A stretch of 25,425 nucleotides of DNA from Mycoplasma sp. CAG:611. GTDB lineage: Bacteria > Bacillota_I > Bacilli_A > RF39 > UBA660. The stretch spans positions 1 through 25,425 of the forward strand of contig HF999790.1 in NCBI GenBank assembly GCA_000434175.1, read 5' to 3'. Position numbers and translations under genes: made by a program. Below, piece by piece: positions 8,165 through 14,796 of this stretch (positions are counted from its first letter, which is position 1; each line of letters opens with the position of its first letter). The notes beneath the pieces were generated by a model. That model made no database searches. It saw only the letters and a list, made by a program, of their open reading frames with translations, and had not been told where the DNA came from.

Positions 8165-8461
8165 CTAATTATCAATAATTTTAACACTATTAGAATTATA
8201 ACTTAATCCTTTTTCTTTGGCAATACTTTCCAAGTTTTCAAGCGATGCAAGTTCATTAATTTTCATTTGTAAACTTTCATTTGATTTTTCTTGAACGCTT
8301 ATTTCATCTTTAACAAACTCAACTTCATAATTTGCTTTTGATAACATTGATTTTGAAAAAACTGACATAAGTGGGAAAAATAATAATGCAATAACAAAAG
8401 TAGAAAAATATACCATTTTTTCTAATTTACTAAATTTTATCTTTCCATTTTGTATTTTCAT
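8165..8461 (-). CDS. ftsL: FtsL-like cell-division protein
   Basis: A 98-aa bitopic membrane protein. It has a short basic cytoplasmic N-terminus, one transmembrane helix at about residues 16-35, then a periplasmic-side coiled coil (about 40-85) ending in a short tail. FtsL works with DivIC and DivIB at the division septum and helps activate the FtsW/PBP synthase. Sequence conservation is too low for identification on its own. The call rests on size, topology and position between rsmH and the class B PBP, which is the standard order. The ATG follows an AAGGAAAG ribosome site. Confidence 0.8.
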   Translation of the reverse strand: MKIQNGKIKFSKLEKMVYFSTFVIALLFFPLMSVFSKSMLSKANYEVEFVKDEISVQEKSNESLQMKINELASLENLESIAKEKGLSYNSNSVKIIDN

Positions 8462-8483
8462 AAATATCTTTCCTTTCCATACC

Positions 8484-9413
8484 CTATTTTATTCTTTTTA
8501 TTATTCTTAATTTTGCACTTTTACTTCTTTTGTTATAATTTATTTCATCTTCACTTGGAAGTATTGGTTTGTTTGTAATTATCTCATAATCTGGCAATAA
8601 ATTTTTGTCAATATTTGGAAGTCCTTTTAAAAAAGGATCAATTTCACTAACTTCTTTAAATATATTTTTTACTATTCTATCTTCTAAAGAATGAAATGAT
8701 ATAACACACATTCTTCCATCAACATTTAAAAGTTTTAAGCAAGTTTTTAAAGCTTGTTCTAACTCTTCTAATTCATTATTTACTTCTATTCTAATTGCTT
8801 GAAACACTTTTTTAGCAGGATGTCCACCATTTCTTTTATCTTTATAAGGTGTTGCTAAATCAATAATATTAGCAAGTTCTATAGTTGTTTCAATAGGTTT
8901 AATACTTCTTTGTTCTACTATTTTTCTAGCAATTCTATTGGCATTTTTTTCTTCACCATATATTTTAAATATCTTAGAAAGCTTAGCCTCATCATAATTA
9001 TTTACAACATCATAGGCACTAAAATCACTTTTTTGATCCATTCGCATATCAAGTTTAGCATCTTTTATATAGCTAAAACCTCGACTTGCTTCATCAAGTT
9101 CAACACTTGATACTCCAAAATCAAATAAAATTCCATCAACTTTAGTAACATTTTCATTTTCTAAACAAGTTTTAATATTCAAATTAGCAGTATTAAATAT
9201 TTTAAAATGATTAGAAATCAAGTTTAATCTTTCCTTACTATAATTACATGCATCAATATCTTTATCAAAAGCATATAAAAAACCATTTTTAAGTCTTTTT
9301 AATATTTCACTAGAATGTCCTGCATAACCAAGTGTCATATCAACATATATACCATTTTCTTTTATATTAAGGCCATTAATACATTCATCAAGTAAAACGC
9401 TTATATGTTTCAT
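8484..9413 (-). CDS. rsmH: 16S rRNA (cytosine-1402-N4)-methyltransferase RsmH (MraW)
   Basis: The 309-aa SAM-dependent enzyme methylates N4 of C1402 in the ribosomal P-site of 16S rRNA. The opening MKHISVLLDECINGLNIK, the SAM-binding VDMTLGYAGHS (about residues 24-34), LFDFGVSS and the C-terminal NGGHPAKKVFQAIRIEVN and VISFHSLEDRIVK blocks are all diagnostic. Its length is normal. Its ATG overlaps the mraZ stop in an ATGA arrangement, with AGGTTG inside mraZ as ribosome site, so translation is coupled. It sits in the MraZ-controlled operon. Confidence 0.97.
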   Translation of the reverse strand: MKHISVLLDECINGLNIKENGIYVDMTLGYAGHSSEILKRLKNGFLYAFDKDIDACNYSKERLNLISNHFKIFNTANLNIKTCLENENVTKVDGILFDFGVSSVELDEASRGFSYIKDAKLDMRMDQKSDFSAYDVVNNYDEAKLSKIFKIYGEEKNANRIARKIVEQRSIKPIETTIELANIIDLATPYKDKRNGGHPAKKVFQAIRIEVNNELEELEQALKTCLKLLNVDGRMCVISFHSLEDRIVKNIFKEVSEIDPFLKGLPNIDKNLLPDYEIITNKPILPSEDEINYNKRSKSAKLRIIKRIK

Positions 9414-9841
9414 AAATCAACCTCAAATAAATGATCAGCAACATCAGACATACTTTCTTTATTGTTAGAAAAATAATTATCCCAATTCGTTTTTGACCAA
9501 ATTTCTAAACGATCGTTTACTCCAACGATTACACAGTCTTTTATAAGTGATGCATAGTTAGTATGTGGTTCTTTTAAAGTGATTCTTCCTTGTTTATCAA
9601 ATTCACAAACAGTAGCTCCTGATAAGAAAAGTCTAGTAAAACTTCTCGCATCTTTTTTAGTAAATGGTAAAGTCTTTAGTTTATTTACAATGTCATTCCA
9701 AGCATTTTGAGAATAAACAAATAAGCAATCCTCTAATCCTCTAGTTACAATTACATAATCTCCTAAGTCTTCCCTTAGTTTTGAAGGAATTATTAATCTT
9801 TTTTTATCATCAAGACTATGATGATATTCACCCATTAACAT
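9410..9841 (-). CDS. mraZ: Transcriptional regulator MraZ
   Basis: The 143-aa protein has two SpoVT/AbrB-like half-domains. The opening MLMGEYHHSLDDKKRLIIPSK is the first conserved MraZ block, and GRITL in the second repeat is the other. MraZ forms a ring-shaped oligomer that binds GTGG-containing repeats in front of its own gene and represses or tunes the division/wall cluster. A four-repeat operator lies immediately upstream (9851-9884). The ATG at 9841 is used here. An in-frame ATG two codons later fits equally well and is the start seen in many relatives. Confidence 0.96.
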   Translation of the reverse strand: MLMGEYHHSLDDKKRLIIPSKLREDLGDYVIVTRGLEDCLFVYSQNAWNDIVNKLKTLPFTKKDARSFTRLFLSGATVCEFDKQGRITLKEPHTNYASLIKDCVIVGVNDRLEIWSKTNWDNYFSNNKESMSDVADHLFEVDL

Positions 9842-9850
9842 AAATCTTCA

Positions 9851-9884
9851 CCACTTTTCACCACATTATTCCACTGTCTACCAC
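9851..9884 (-). promoter_or_regulatory. Four-box MraZ operator
   Basis: On the minus strand four GTGG motifs (plus-strand CCAC at 9851, 9861, 9871 and 9881) are spaced exactly 10 bp apart, one helical turn, so all lie on one face of the DNA. They start just downstream of the -10 box and cover the start site and leader. The last box (GTGGTGAA) also provides the GGTGA ribosome site of mraZ. Known MraZ operators in other bacteria are also short direct repeats with about 10-bp spacing. Confidence 0.85.
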
Positions 9885-9885
9885 T

Positions 9886-9914
9886 ATTCTACTATTTAAA
9901 TTTAAATTTGTAAA
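9886..9914 (-). promoter_or_regulatory. Promoter of the mraZ operon
   Basis: On the minus strand a TTTACA -35 (9909-9914), 17-bp spacer and TAGAAT -10 (9886-9891). The MraZ boxes begin 2 bp downstream of the -10, as expected for autorepression by blocking promoter clearance or initiation. Confidence 0.7.
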
Positions 9915-9923
9915 TATTTTTAA

Positions 9924-9960
9924 TAAAAAAATATGTGTAATTTTTTCACTTTACACATAT
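9924..9960 (-). terminator. Terminator after the HExxH-protein gene
   Basis: A 10-bp perfect stem (9931-9940 with 9951-9960) with a 10-nt loop is followed on the minus strand by seven T (9924-9930). It separates the gene upstream from the mraZ promoter. Confidence 0.8.
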
Positions 9961-10815
9961 TTACATTCCTTTTATTTTTCTAAGTAAGTACTTTTTATAT
10001 TCTTTATTCACATCATATTCTTCTTTTTTTATAGGATATCCATAATAAATTCTATCTAAATACTTATATTTCATAAAAGATTCTAAAAATTCTTTATCAA
10101 TAACACCATCATAAAATTTAAATTTACTTAAATCATTTTCATAGCCCATTTCATCTAAAAATTTTATTGTTGGACTTAAATATTCATTTTTATGTCCTTT
10201 TAAAATTAAATTTATTTGAGCTAGACAAAATATATCATTTATTTTTTGTGGTATTTCTTTGCTACTTAAAATAAGCCTTCTTATATAACTTAATGAATTT
10301 AACTCTGCCATTCTTTCCATTGGATTTATTATATACAAGCCATCTTTAATATATTCTAAATTATAATAATCTTTGCTATTTTTTATAGGAATTTTGGAAT
10401 GTATAAATATTTCTTCAAGTGTTCTTGTACATATTTCACATAAGAATGTTTCTTCATCATTTTTTATACTGTTTAGCTTTTGATATTGTTTAGCATGGTT
10501 AAACTCATGAATTATTATTCTAAGAACAATTAAATTAATATAAAAATAATATTCATTACTCTTTATATTAAATTTTAAACTTGATTTACTAAAATCATCA
10601 ATTATATGTTCAAGATAAATATTAACTTTATTTAAGTTATTAAAATACTCACCATAACAATCAGGGTATTTATCGTTTTTTATTTGTATTTCATTTATAT
10701 ATGAAGAAAGTCCACCTTCTTTTATAAGAATATTACAGATAGAATAAACAAATTCTTCATCAGCAAAACGCTTGTTTAATGAATAATAATTAACAATTTT
10801 TAATATTTCTTTCAC
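9961..10815 (-). CDS. Uncharacterised protein with an HExxH zinc-peptidase-like motif
   Basis: I set the start at GTG 10813-10815 (284 aa) because GGGTGG lies 5 nt upstream and the promoter at 10841-10869 would lie inside a longer frame. Residues 103-107 read HEFNH within a hydrophobic helix (VLRIIIHEFNHAKQY), and a downstream NPMERMAELNS (about 165-174) supplies Glu residues that could be the third metal ligand. This is the pattern of gluzincin-type metallopeptidases, but the family is not recognised. Two cysteines sit close together in ETFLCEICTRT. There is no signal peptide or obvious membrane segment. It is transcribed alone, with its own promoter and terminator, directly upstream of mraZ. 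Peptidase activity is inferred only from the motif. Confidence 0.75.
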   Translation of the reverse strand: MKEILKIVNYYSLNKRFADEEFVYSICNILIKEGGLSSYINEIQIKNDKYPDCYGEYFNNLNKVNIYLEHIIDDFSKSSLKFNIKSNEYYFYINLIVLRIIIHEFNHAKQYQKLNSIKNDEETFLCEICTRTLEEIFIHSKIPIKNSKDYYNLEYIKDGLYIINPMERMAELNSLSYIRRLILSSKEIPQKINDIFCLAQINLILKGHKNEYLSPTIKFLDEMGYENDLSKFKFYDGVIDKEFLESFMKYKYLDRIYYGYPIKKEEYDVNKEYKKYLLRKIKGM

Positions 10816-10840
10816 ATATACCACCCTTAAAACTGTCCAT

Positions 10841-10869
10841 ATTATAACATTTTTCTTATATTTTTGCAA
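10841..10869 (-). promoter_or_regulatory. Promoter of the HExxH-protein gene
   Basis: On the minus strand a TTGCAA -35 (10864-10869), 17-bp spacer and TATAAT -10 (10841-10846) preceded by TGT (extended -10). The -35 box directly abuts the T run of the upstream terminator. Confidence 0.7.
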
Positions 10870-10894
10870 GAAAAAAAGATGATTTCTCATCTTT
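10870..10894 (-). terminator. Terminator of the DUF1292/coiled-coil operon
   Basis: The 8-bp stem AAAGATGA/TCATCTTT (10875-10882 with 10887-10894) with a 4-nt loop is followed on the minus strand by a T run. It overlaps the stop codon of the coiled-coil gene. Confidence 0.8.
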
Positions 10895-12138
10895 TAACGA
10901 ATTTGTTTTATTGTTTCTTCACCATTTAATGAAGCATTTGTCATTTTTAATATTTCATCTGCTCTTGTTGTATCAGCAACAAAGTTTCCTACAACATCAA
11001 ACTTAACATCAGCTTCAGGTTCTTTTATTGACATAGAATCTTTAATTGTAGCTATTTGTTTTTCATATGCAAGTCTTGCTTTTGCTCTTTCTTCTTCTTG
11101 TTTTGCTTCAAGAGCATTTAACTTATCCATATTTCTAGCTTTTTGTAAGTTATCTTGAAGAGTAACACAATAATTTTTTGTAGTTTCCTTTGCTTCTTTT
11201 AAAGCTTCTTCAGTTACTTTTAATTTTTCTTCAACATCTTTTTTATTGTTTTCAATTAATTCAATACCTTTTTGTTTTTCAACTGATTTAGTAAATAAAT
11301 TAGTTAAAATTTCTCTAATTTCTCTACCACCCATTTCTAGTAATTCAATAACTTCTTCATCAGTAATAGTTTTATCAACATCATAATTAACTCCACCAAA
11401 ACGATTTACATATTCTTCAATTTTCTTTCTAACAACTGTTTCAGATTTGATTTTATCAGTTAATCCTACAATGTCATCGTTTAAATCTTTAATACTATTT
11501 TCATATTTTGCTTCAGCTTTTAAAAGATTTTCTAATCCTTTAACTCCAATAATTAAAGTTTGTCCTTCAACTGTATTAGTATCAGCACTAGAAGCTAACT
11601 TAATGAAATATTCTGGAGTAGTTGTATCAATTCTTGGTCTTGCATAAGAAACATCAGTTCTATAGGCTGAACCACTGTATAAAGATGGTCTTTCATTTGT
11701 AACTTCAGGTTTTTCTTTTTTATATTCTTCAACTTCTTCTTTTATATCTTCTTGTTTATCCATAATTACATTCATATCATTAGCAGCACTAATAAAACTT
11801 TCTTCTACTGTTCTTTCAAAAGCAGGATTTGGTTTTATTCTTTTTTCCTCAGGAACAATTTCTGTTTTTTCATTTAAATCAGCCTTTACTACTGGTTCTT
11901 CTTTAGAATAAGCTTCCATTAAATCTTGTTTTTCTTTTTCTTCAATTTTATCAGTAATTTCTTTATCAACTTCAAAAAGTTTCTTTGTTTTTAAAAGAAA
12001 TTCTGCTTGAGTATTTTTCATTTGGATCTCTTGTACTTTTATCTTTTTAGCAGCATCTTCTTCTTTTACATCAAAAGTTCCATTTAAAAAATCTTCTACA
12101 GTTAATTCAACTGTATCTCCTAAAACATTTATCTTCAT
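10894..12138 (-). CDS. Uncharacterised coiled-coil protein
   Basis: I do not recognise a family. The 414-aa protein is highly charged (many Glu and Lys), with no signal peptide, membrane segment or catalytic motif and a single cysteine. The N-terminus (MKINVLGDTVELTVEDFLNG) looks like a small ordered beta element. Residues about 60-150 are acidic and probably disordered. A middle block (RPRIDTTTPEYFIKLASSAD) follows, and two long heptad-like helical stretches at about 195-250 and 285-370 suggest coiled coils. The ATG has a strong AGGAGG site and lies 15 bp after the DUF1292 gene, so the two form an operon. A structural or scaffold role is possible but is inference only. Confidence 0.75.
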   Translation of the reverse strand: MKINVLGDTVELTVEDFLNGTFDVKEEDAAKKIKVQEIQMKNTQAEFLLKTKKLFEVDKEITDKIEEKEKQDLMEAYSKEEPVVKADLNEKTEIVPEEKRIKPNPAFERTVEESFISAANDMNVIMDKQEDIKEEVEEYKKEKPEVTNERPSLYSGSAYRTDVSYARPRIDTTTPEYFIKLASSADTNTVEGQTLIIGVKGLENLLKAEAKYENSIKDLNDDIVGLTDKIKSETVVRKKIEEYVNRFGGVNYDVDKTITDEEVIELLEMGGREIREILTNLFTKSVEKQKGIELIENNKKDVEEKLKVTEEALKEAKETTKNYCVTLQDNLQKARNMDKLNALEAKQEEERAKARLAYEKQIATIKDSMSIKEPEADVKFDVVGNFVADTTRADEILKMTNASLNGEETIKQIR

Positions 12139-12153
12139 AACTATTTCCTCCTG

Positions 12154-12420
12154 TTAATATTCCTTCTTTATTAAAGCTCTTAAGGCAGCTTTAATTCTAT
12201 TCCATTCATCATCATTTTCAACCCCTAAGAATCTGTTTCCATTTTCATCACTTACTATTCTAGTTACATATATTGTAACATTTCCATTTTCATCTTTTTC
12301 ATTTTTTGTATAAACTACATATCTTTTTTTAGTATCATTAAATTCAAATGATATAACCTCTTCAACTTGTTCTTTACTACCATCTGTCTTAGTTATAGTC
12401 AATATTCTTTTTTCTTCCAT
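12154..12420 (-). CDS. DUF1292 (YrzB-like) family protein
   Basis: The 88-aa acidic beta-rich protein matches the DUF1292 pattern. A strand opens with ILTITKTDGSKEQVEEVISFEF, a KRYVVYTK strand follows, then the acidic DENGN turn, TRIVSDENGNRFLGVENDDEW and a C-terminal helix. The family is widespread in Firmicutes and has no established function. It has its own promoter and an AGGAGG ribosome site, and it leads the operon with the coiled-coil gene, an association that may hint at a shared job. Confidence 0.75.
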   Translation of the reverse strand: MEEKRILTITKTDGSKEQVEEVISFEFNDTKKRYVVYTKNEKDENGNVTIYVTRIVSDENGNRFLGVENDDEWNRIKAALRALIKKEY

Positions 12421-12473
12421 ATTATTCCTCCTATTATATATAAGTTAATACGCAATATCATATCTATAACAAA

Positions 12474-12502
12474 ATTTTATCACAAAAAAATATTAATATC
12501 AA
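12474..12502 (-). promoter_or_regulatory. Promoter of the DUF1292/coiled-coil operon
   Basis: On the minus strand a TTGATA -35 (12497-12502), 17-bp spacer and TAAAAT -10 (12474-12479) preceded by TGA (extended -10). Confidence 0.65.
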
Positions 12503-12578
12503 CAATTTATTACATTTTTTATTAAAAAAATTATAAAAATAGTTTAACAAGTTATAAATTATATAATAACACTTTTTG

Positions 12579-12640
12579 TTTCCTATTTAGTCATATATCT
12601 AAACCAAAAAAAACATAAAGAATATAATAAGTATAGGAAA
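12579..12640 (+). promoter_or_regulatory. Possible leader stem in front of the ABC transporter genes
   Basis: TTTCCTAT at 12579-12586 can pair perfectly with ATAGGAAA at 12633-12640, enclosing 46 nt. The 3' arm ends directly before the AGGAGG ribosome site (12641-12646), so pairing could affect translation. It does not match a riboswitch class I know. In this AT-rich DNA an 8-bp match may be chance. A TATAAT at 12562-12567 lies upstream, without a good -35 box. Confidence 0.25.
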
Positions 12641-12657
12641 AGGAGGATAAATATTTT

Positions 12658-13410
12658 ATGGATAATCCTTGTTTAGAAGTTAAAAATCTTAAAAAAATTT
12701 ATCATGATAAAACTAGTGAAACACTAGCGTTAGATAACATAAATTTTACTATTAAAGACAAAGAATACATTTCTATAATTGGACCATCTGGATGTGGCAA
12801 AAGTACTATTCTTGGGATTATATCAAATATAATTCCAAAATCAGGTGGAAAAATAATTTTTAATAAAGAAAATCCTACGATTGGTTACATGTTACAAGAA
12901 GATTCACTTTTTCCATGGAAAACAATTTTAGAAAATTGTTTGTTAGGTCTTGAAATAACTAAAAGATTAAATGAAAAAACAAAACAAAGAGCAATTGAAC
13001 TTCTTACAACTTATGGTTTAAAAGACTTTATGAATAAATACCCTAGTTCATTATCTGGAGGTATGAGGCAACGTGCTTCATTAATTAGAACTTTAGTCTT
13101 AGATCCTGATATATTACTTCTTGATGAACCTTTTAGTGCCCTTGATTATCAAACAAGATTAACTTTGTCTGATGAGGTATATGAAATAATTAAAAAAGAA
13201 GGAAAAACTGCTATTATGGTTACACATGATATTGCTGAAGCTATAAGTATGTCTGATCGCATTATCCTTTTATCAAAAAGACCTTCTTATGTTAAAAATA
13301 TTTATAATATAGAATTTAAAGAAAAAAGTATTCCAACAGAAAATAGAAAAAAAGAAGAATTTGCTTCTTATTACACAAATATATGGAAAGAGTTAGATCA
13401 TCATGTATAG
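12658..13410 (+). CDS. ABC transporter ATP-binding protein (nitrate/sulfonate/taurine-type family)
   Basis: The 250-aa nucleotide-binding subunit carries every ABC motif: Walker A GPSGCGKST (42-50), Q-loop Q80 followed by EDSLFPWKT, signature LSGGMRQ (132-138), Walker B ILLLDEPFSALD (152-163) and switch histidine H190 in VTHDIAEA. The LFPW after the Q-loop and the MRQRASLIRTLVLDP block are typical of the SsuB/TauB/NrtD/ThiZ family. It would energise import through the permease encoded next; the reading frames overlap by 8 bp. No substrate-binding protein gene is adjacent, so the substrate (for example a sulfonate or a thiamine precursor) cannot be told. The ATG follows a good AGGAGG site. Confidence 0.92.
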   Translation: MDNPCLEVKNLKKIYHDKTSETLALDNINFTIKDKEYISIIGPSGCGKSTILGIISNIIPKSGGKIIFNKENPTIGYMLQEDSLFPWKTILENCLLGLEITKRLNEKTKQRAIELLTTYGLKDFMNKYPSSLSGGMRQRASLIRTLVLDPDILLLDEPFSALDYQTRLTLSDEVYEIIKKEGKTAIMVTHDIAEAISMSDRIILLSKRPSYVKNIYNIEFKEKSIPTENRKKEEFASYYTNIWKELDHHV

Positions 13411-14185
13411 TTTAGAACATAAAACTTATTTAAAAAATATTAGAAAAAATAAATTTATTGTTGGTTTTTTTAAAATATTTATAATTATTTTCTTACTTGG
13501 TATTTGGGAATATTTAGGTAGAAATAATTTAATTAATACTTTTTTAACTTCTTATCCTTCAAAAATAGGAATTACTATTATAGATTTATTTAAAAACTAT
13601 AGTTTATTGGACCACATATTTGTTACTTCATATGAAACCATTATTAGCTTTGTGTTATCTACAATTATTGGACTTTTTATAGCAACAATTCTTTGGTGGA
13701 GCAATACTTTATCTAAAATATTAGAACCATACATAACTATACTAAATTCACTTCCTAAAGTATCTTTAGGACCACTTTTAATTATATGGATGGGTGCTAA
13801 TATAAAATCAATTGTTTTAATGGCTATCTTAATAAGTATCTTTACTATTATTTTAAATATGTATAATGCTTTTATTGAAACAGATAAAACAAAAATATTT
13901 TTAATGAAATCATTTAAAGCTAATAAATTTCAAATATTTACTAAATTAGTGTTTAGAAGTAATATTCCAAGCCTAGCTAATACTTTAAAAATTAATATAA
14001 GTCTATCTTTAATTGGGGTAATAATGGGAGAACTTTTAGTATCCAAAAAAGGTCTTGGGTATTTAATTAACTATGGTTCTGATATATTTAATTTAAATTT
14101 AGTCATAACTTCAATATTTATCTTAGGTATTATTTCTTATTTATTTTACTTTATTGTAAATAGATTAACAAAAAATATAAGTTAA
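13403..14185 (+). CDS. ABC transporter permease (SsuC/TauC/ThiX-type)
   Basis: The 260-aa membrane protein of the binding-protein-dependent permease family has about six transmembrane helices (near residues 20-38, 68-92, 105-125, 130-152, 190-215 and 230-254). The NSLPKVSLGPLLIIWMG stretch is the characteristic conserved segment of the sulfonate/taurine/thiamine-precursor branch. The cytoplasmic coupling (EAA) loop is at MKSFKANKFQIFTKLVFRSNIP; the usual glycine in this loop appears as asparagine. It starts inside the end of the ATPase gene, implying coupled expression. A terminator follows at its stop codon. Confidence 0.9.
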   Translation: MYSLEHKTYLKNIRKNKFIVGFFKIFIIIFLLGIWEYLGRNNLINTFLTSYPSKIGITIIDLFKNYSLLDHIFVTSYETIISFVLSTIIGLFIATILWWSNTLSKILEPYITILNSLPKVSLGPLLIIWMGANIKSIVLMAILISIFTIILNMYNAFIETDKTKIFLMKSFKANKFQIFTKLVFRSNIPSLANTLKINISLSLIGVIMGELLVSKKGLGYLINYGSDIFNLNLVITSIFILGIISYLFYFIVNRLTKNIS

Positions 14186-14205
14186 ACAAAATAACTTATA
14201 TTTTT
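14171..14205 (+). terminator. Terminator between the convergent permease and ssb genes
   Basis: A long AT-only stem (14171-14184 with 14192-14205, up to 14 bp) with a 7-nt loop. Its arms are A-rich and T-rich, so it could stop transcription from either side. It contains the permease stop codon. Confidence 0.7.
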
Positions 14206-14209
14206 ATTA

Positions 14210-14554
14210 TTATTCTATTTCTTTTTTTATTTCTTCTTTTTTACTAGAAATAAAACTTATTTTTTCTGCAATTACATCAGTAGAATAAACCATTTTCCCA
14301 TCTTTTTCATATCTATTAGATTCTAGTTTTCCTCTAACAGCAATTGTGTCACCTTTTTTACAATAATCACAAATAGATTTAGCTATTCCACGCCATAAAG
14401 TACAATTAATATAATCTACTTCATAAATTCCATCTTGATTTTTATACCCTTTTTGAATAGCTAAAGTAATCTTAGCAACTTCAGTTTTATTTGCTGTTTC
14501 AAAAAGTTCTGGATTTCTAACTAATCTTCCTATTAAAAACACTTGATTAACCAT
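14210..14554 (-). CDS. Short single-stranded DNA-binding protein (SsbB-like)
   Basis: The 114-aa protein is essentially one OB-fold SSB domain: VNQVFLIGRLVRNPEL at the start, DYINCTLWRGIAKSICDYCKKGDTIAVRGKLES in the middle, and YSTDVIAEKISFI as the last strand. It lacks the disordered linker and acidic DDDIPF-like tail that full-length SSBs use to recruit repair proteins, ending instead in a KKEEIKKEIE helix. Length and tail loss match B. subtilis SsbB (YwpH), the competence-linked paralog. It is also not beside rpsF/rpsR, where main ssb genes normally sit. I infer an accessory SSB, but a sole tail-less SSB cannot be excluded. The ATG follows GGAGGA. Confidence 0.9.
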   Translation of the reverse strand: MVNQVFLIGRLVRNPELFETANKTEVAKITLAIQKGYKNQDGIYEVDYINCTLWRGIAKSICDYCKKGDTIAVRGKLESNRYEKDGKMVYSTDVIAEKISFISSKKEEIKKEIE

Positions 14555-14576
14555 ATATTCCTCCTTTCAAAAAGAT

Positions 14577-14605
14577 ACATTAACATATATAAAAAAGCCT
14601 TGCAA
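14577..14605 (-). promoter_or_regulatory. Promoter of ssb
   Basis: On the minus strand a TTGCAA -35 (14600-14605), 17-bp spacer and TAATGT -10 (14577-14582) preceded by TGT. A weak 4-bp hairpin with a T run (14591-14611) surrounds the -35 box. Confidence 0.5.
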
Positions 14606-14631
14606 ATGGCTAATTTTAACTTTTAGAACAT

Positions 14632-14661
14632 AAAAAAAGATGAATTTTTAAAATTCATCTT
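14632..14661 (-). terminator. Rho-independent terminator upstream of ssb
   Basis: AAGATGAATTTT (14637-14648) is complementary to 14650-14661, giving a long AT-rich hairpin followed on the minus strand by a T run (14632-14636). It is not the typA terminator, which lies at 14772-14796. Confidence 0.65.
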
Positions 14662-14722
14662 AAGTAAAATTTAAAATTTAATACCATAAATTTTATCATA
14701 TTTTGTCGAATTAACTATTTTA
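14632..14722 (-). ncRNA. Possible short untranslated transcript between typA and ssb
   Basis: Between the typA terminator and the ssb promoter lies a complete small unit on the minus strand: TTGTTA (14741-14746), 18 bp, TAAAAT (14717-14722), about 80 nt, then a strong hairpin with T run (14632-14661). The only frame inside is 14 codons without a ribosome site. It may be a small RNA, a decayed gene or an attenuated ssb leader. Confidence 0.25.
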
Positions 14723-14771
14723 CCCTATTTTTATAAATTTTAACAAGTTTTTATATTTGGTATAATTACAC

Positions 14772-14796
14772 AAAAAAACTAAGCCTAAGCTTAGTT
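14772..14796 (-). terminator. Terminator of typA
   Basis: The 8-bp stem AACTAAGC/GCTTAGTT (14777-14784 with 14789-14796) with a 4-nt loop is followed on the minus strand by a T run. It overlaps the typA stop codon. Confidence 0.8.

Noticed and set aside
8910..9110. 66-codon plus-strand open frame
   Set aside because: It is antisense within rsmH and has no ribosome site.
11447..11647. 66-codon plus-strand open frame
   Set aside because: It is antisense within the coiled-coil gene and has no promoter or ribosome site.
12421..12657. TPP or other known riboswitch before the ABC transporter
   Set aside because: No conserved riboswitch core that I know is present; only one short stem remains, kept as a low-confidence site.
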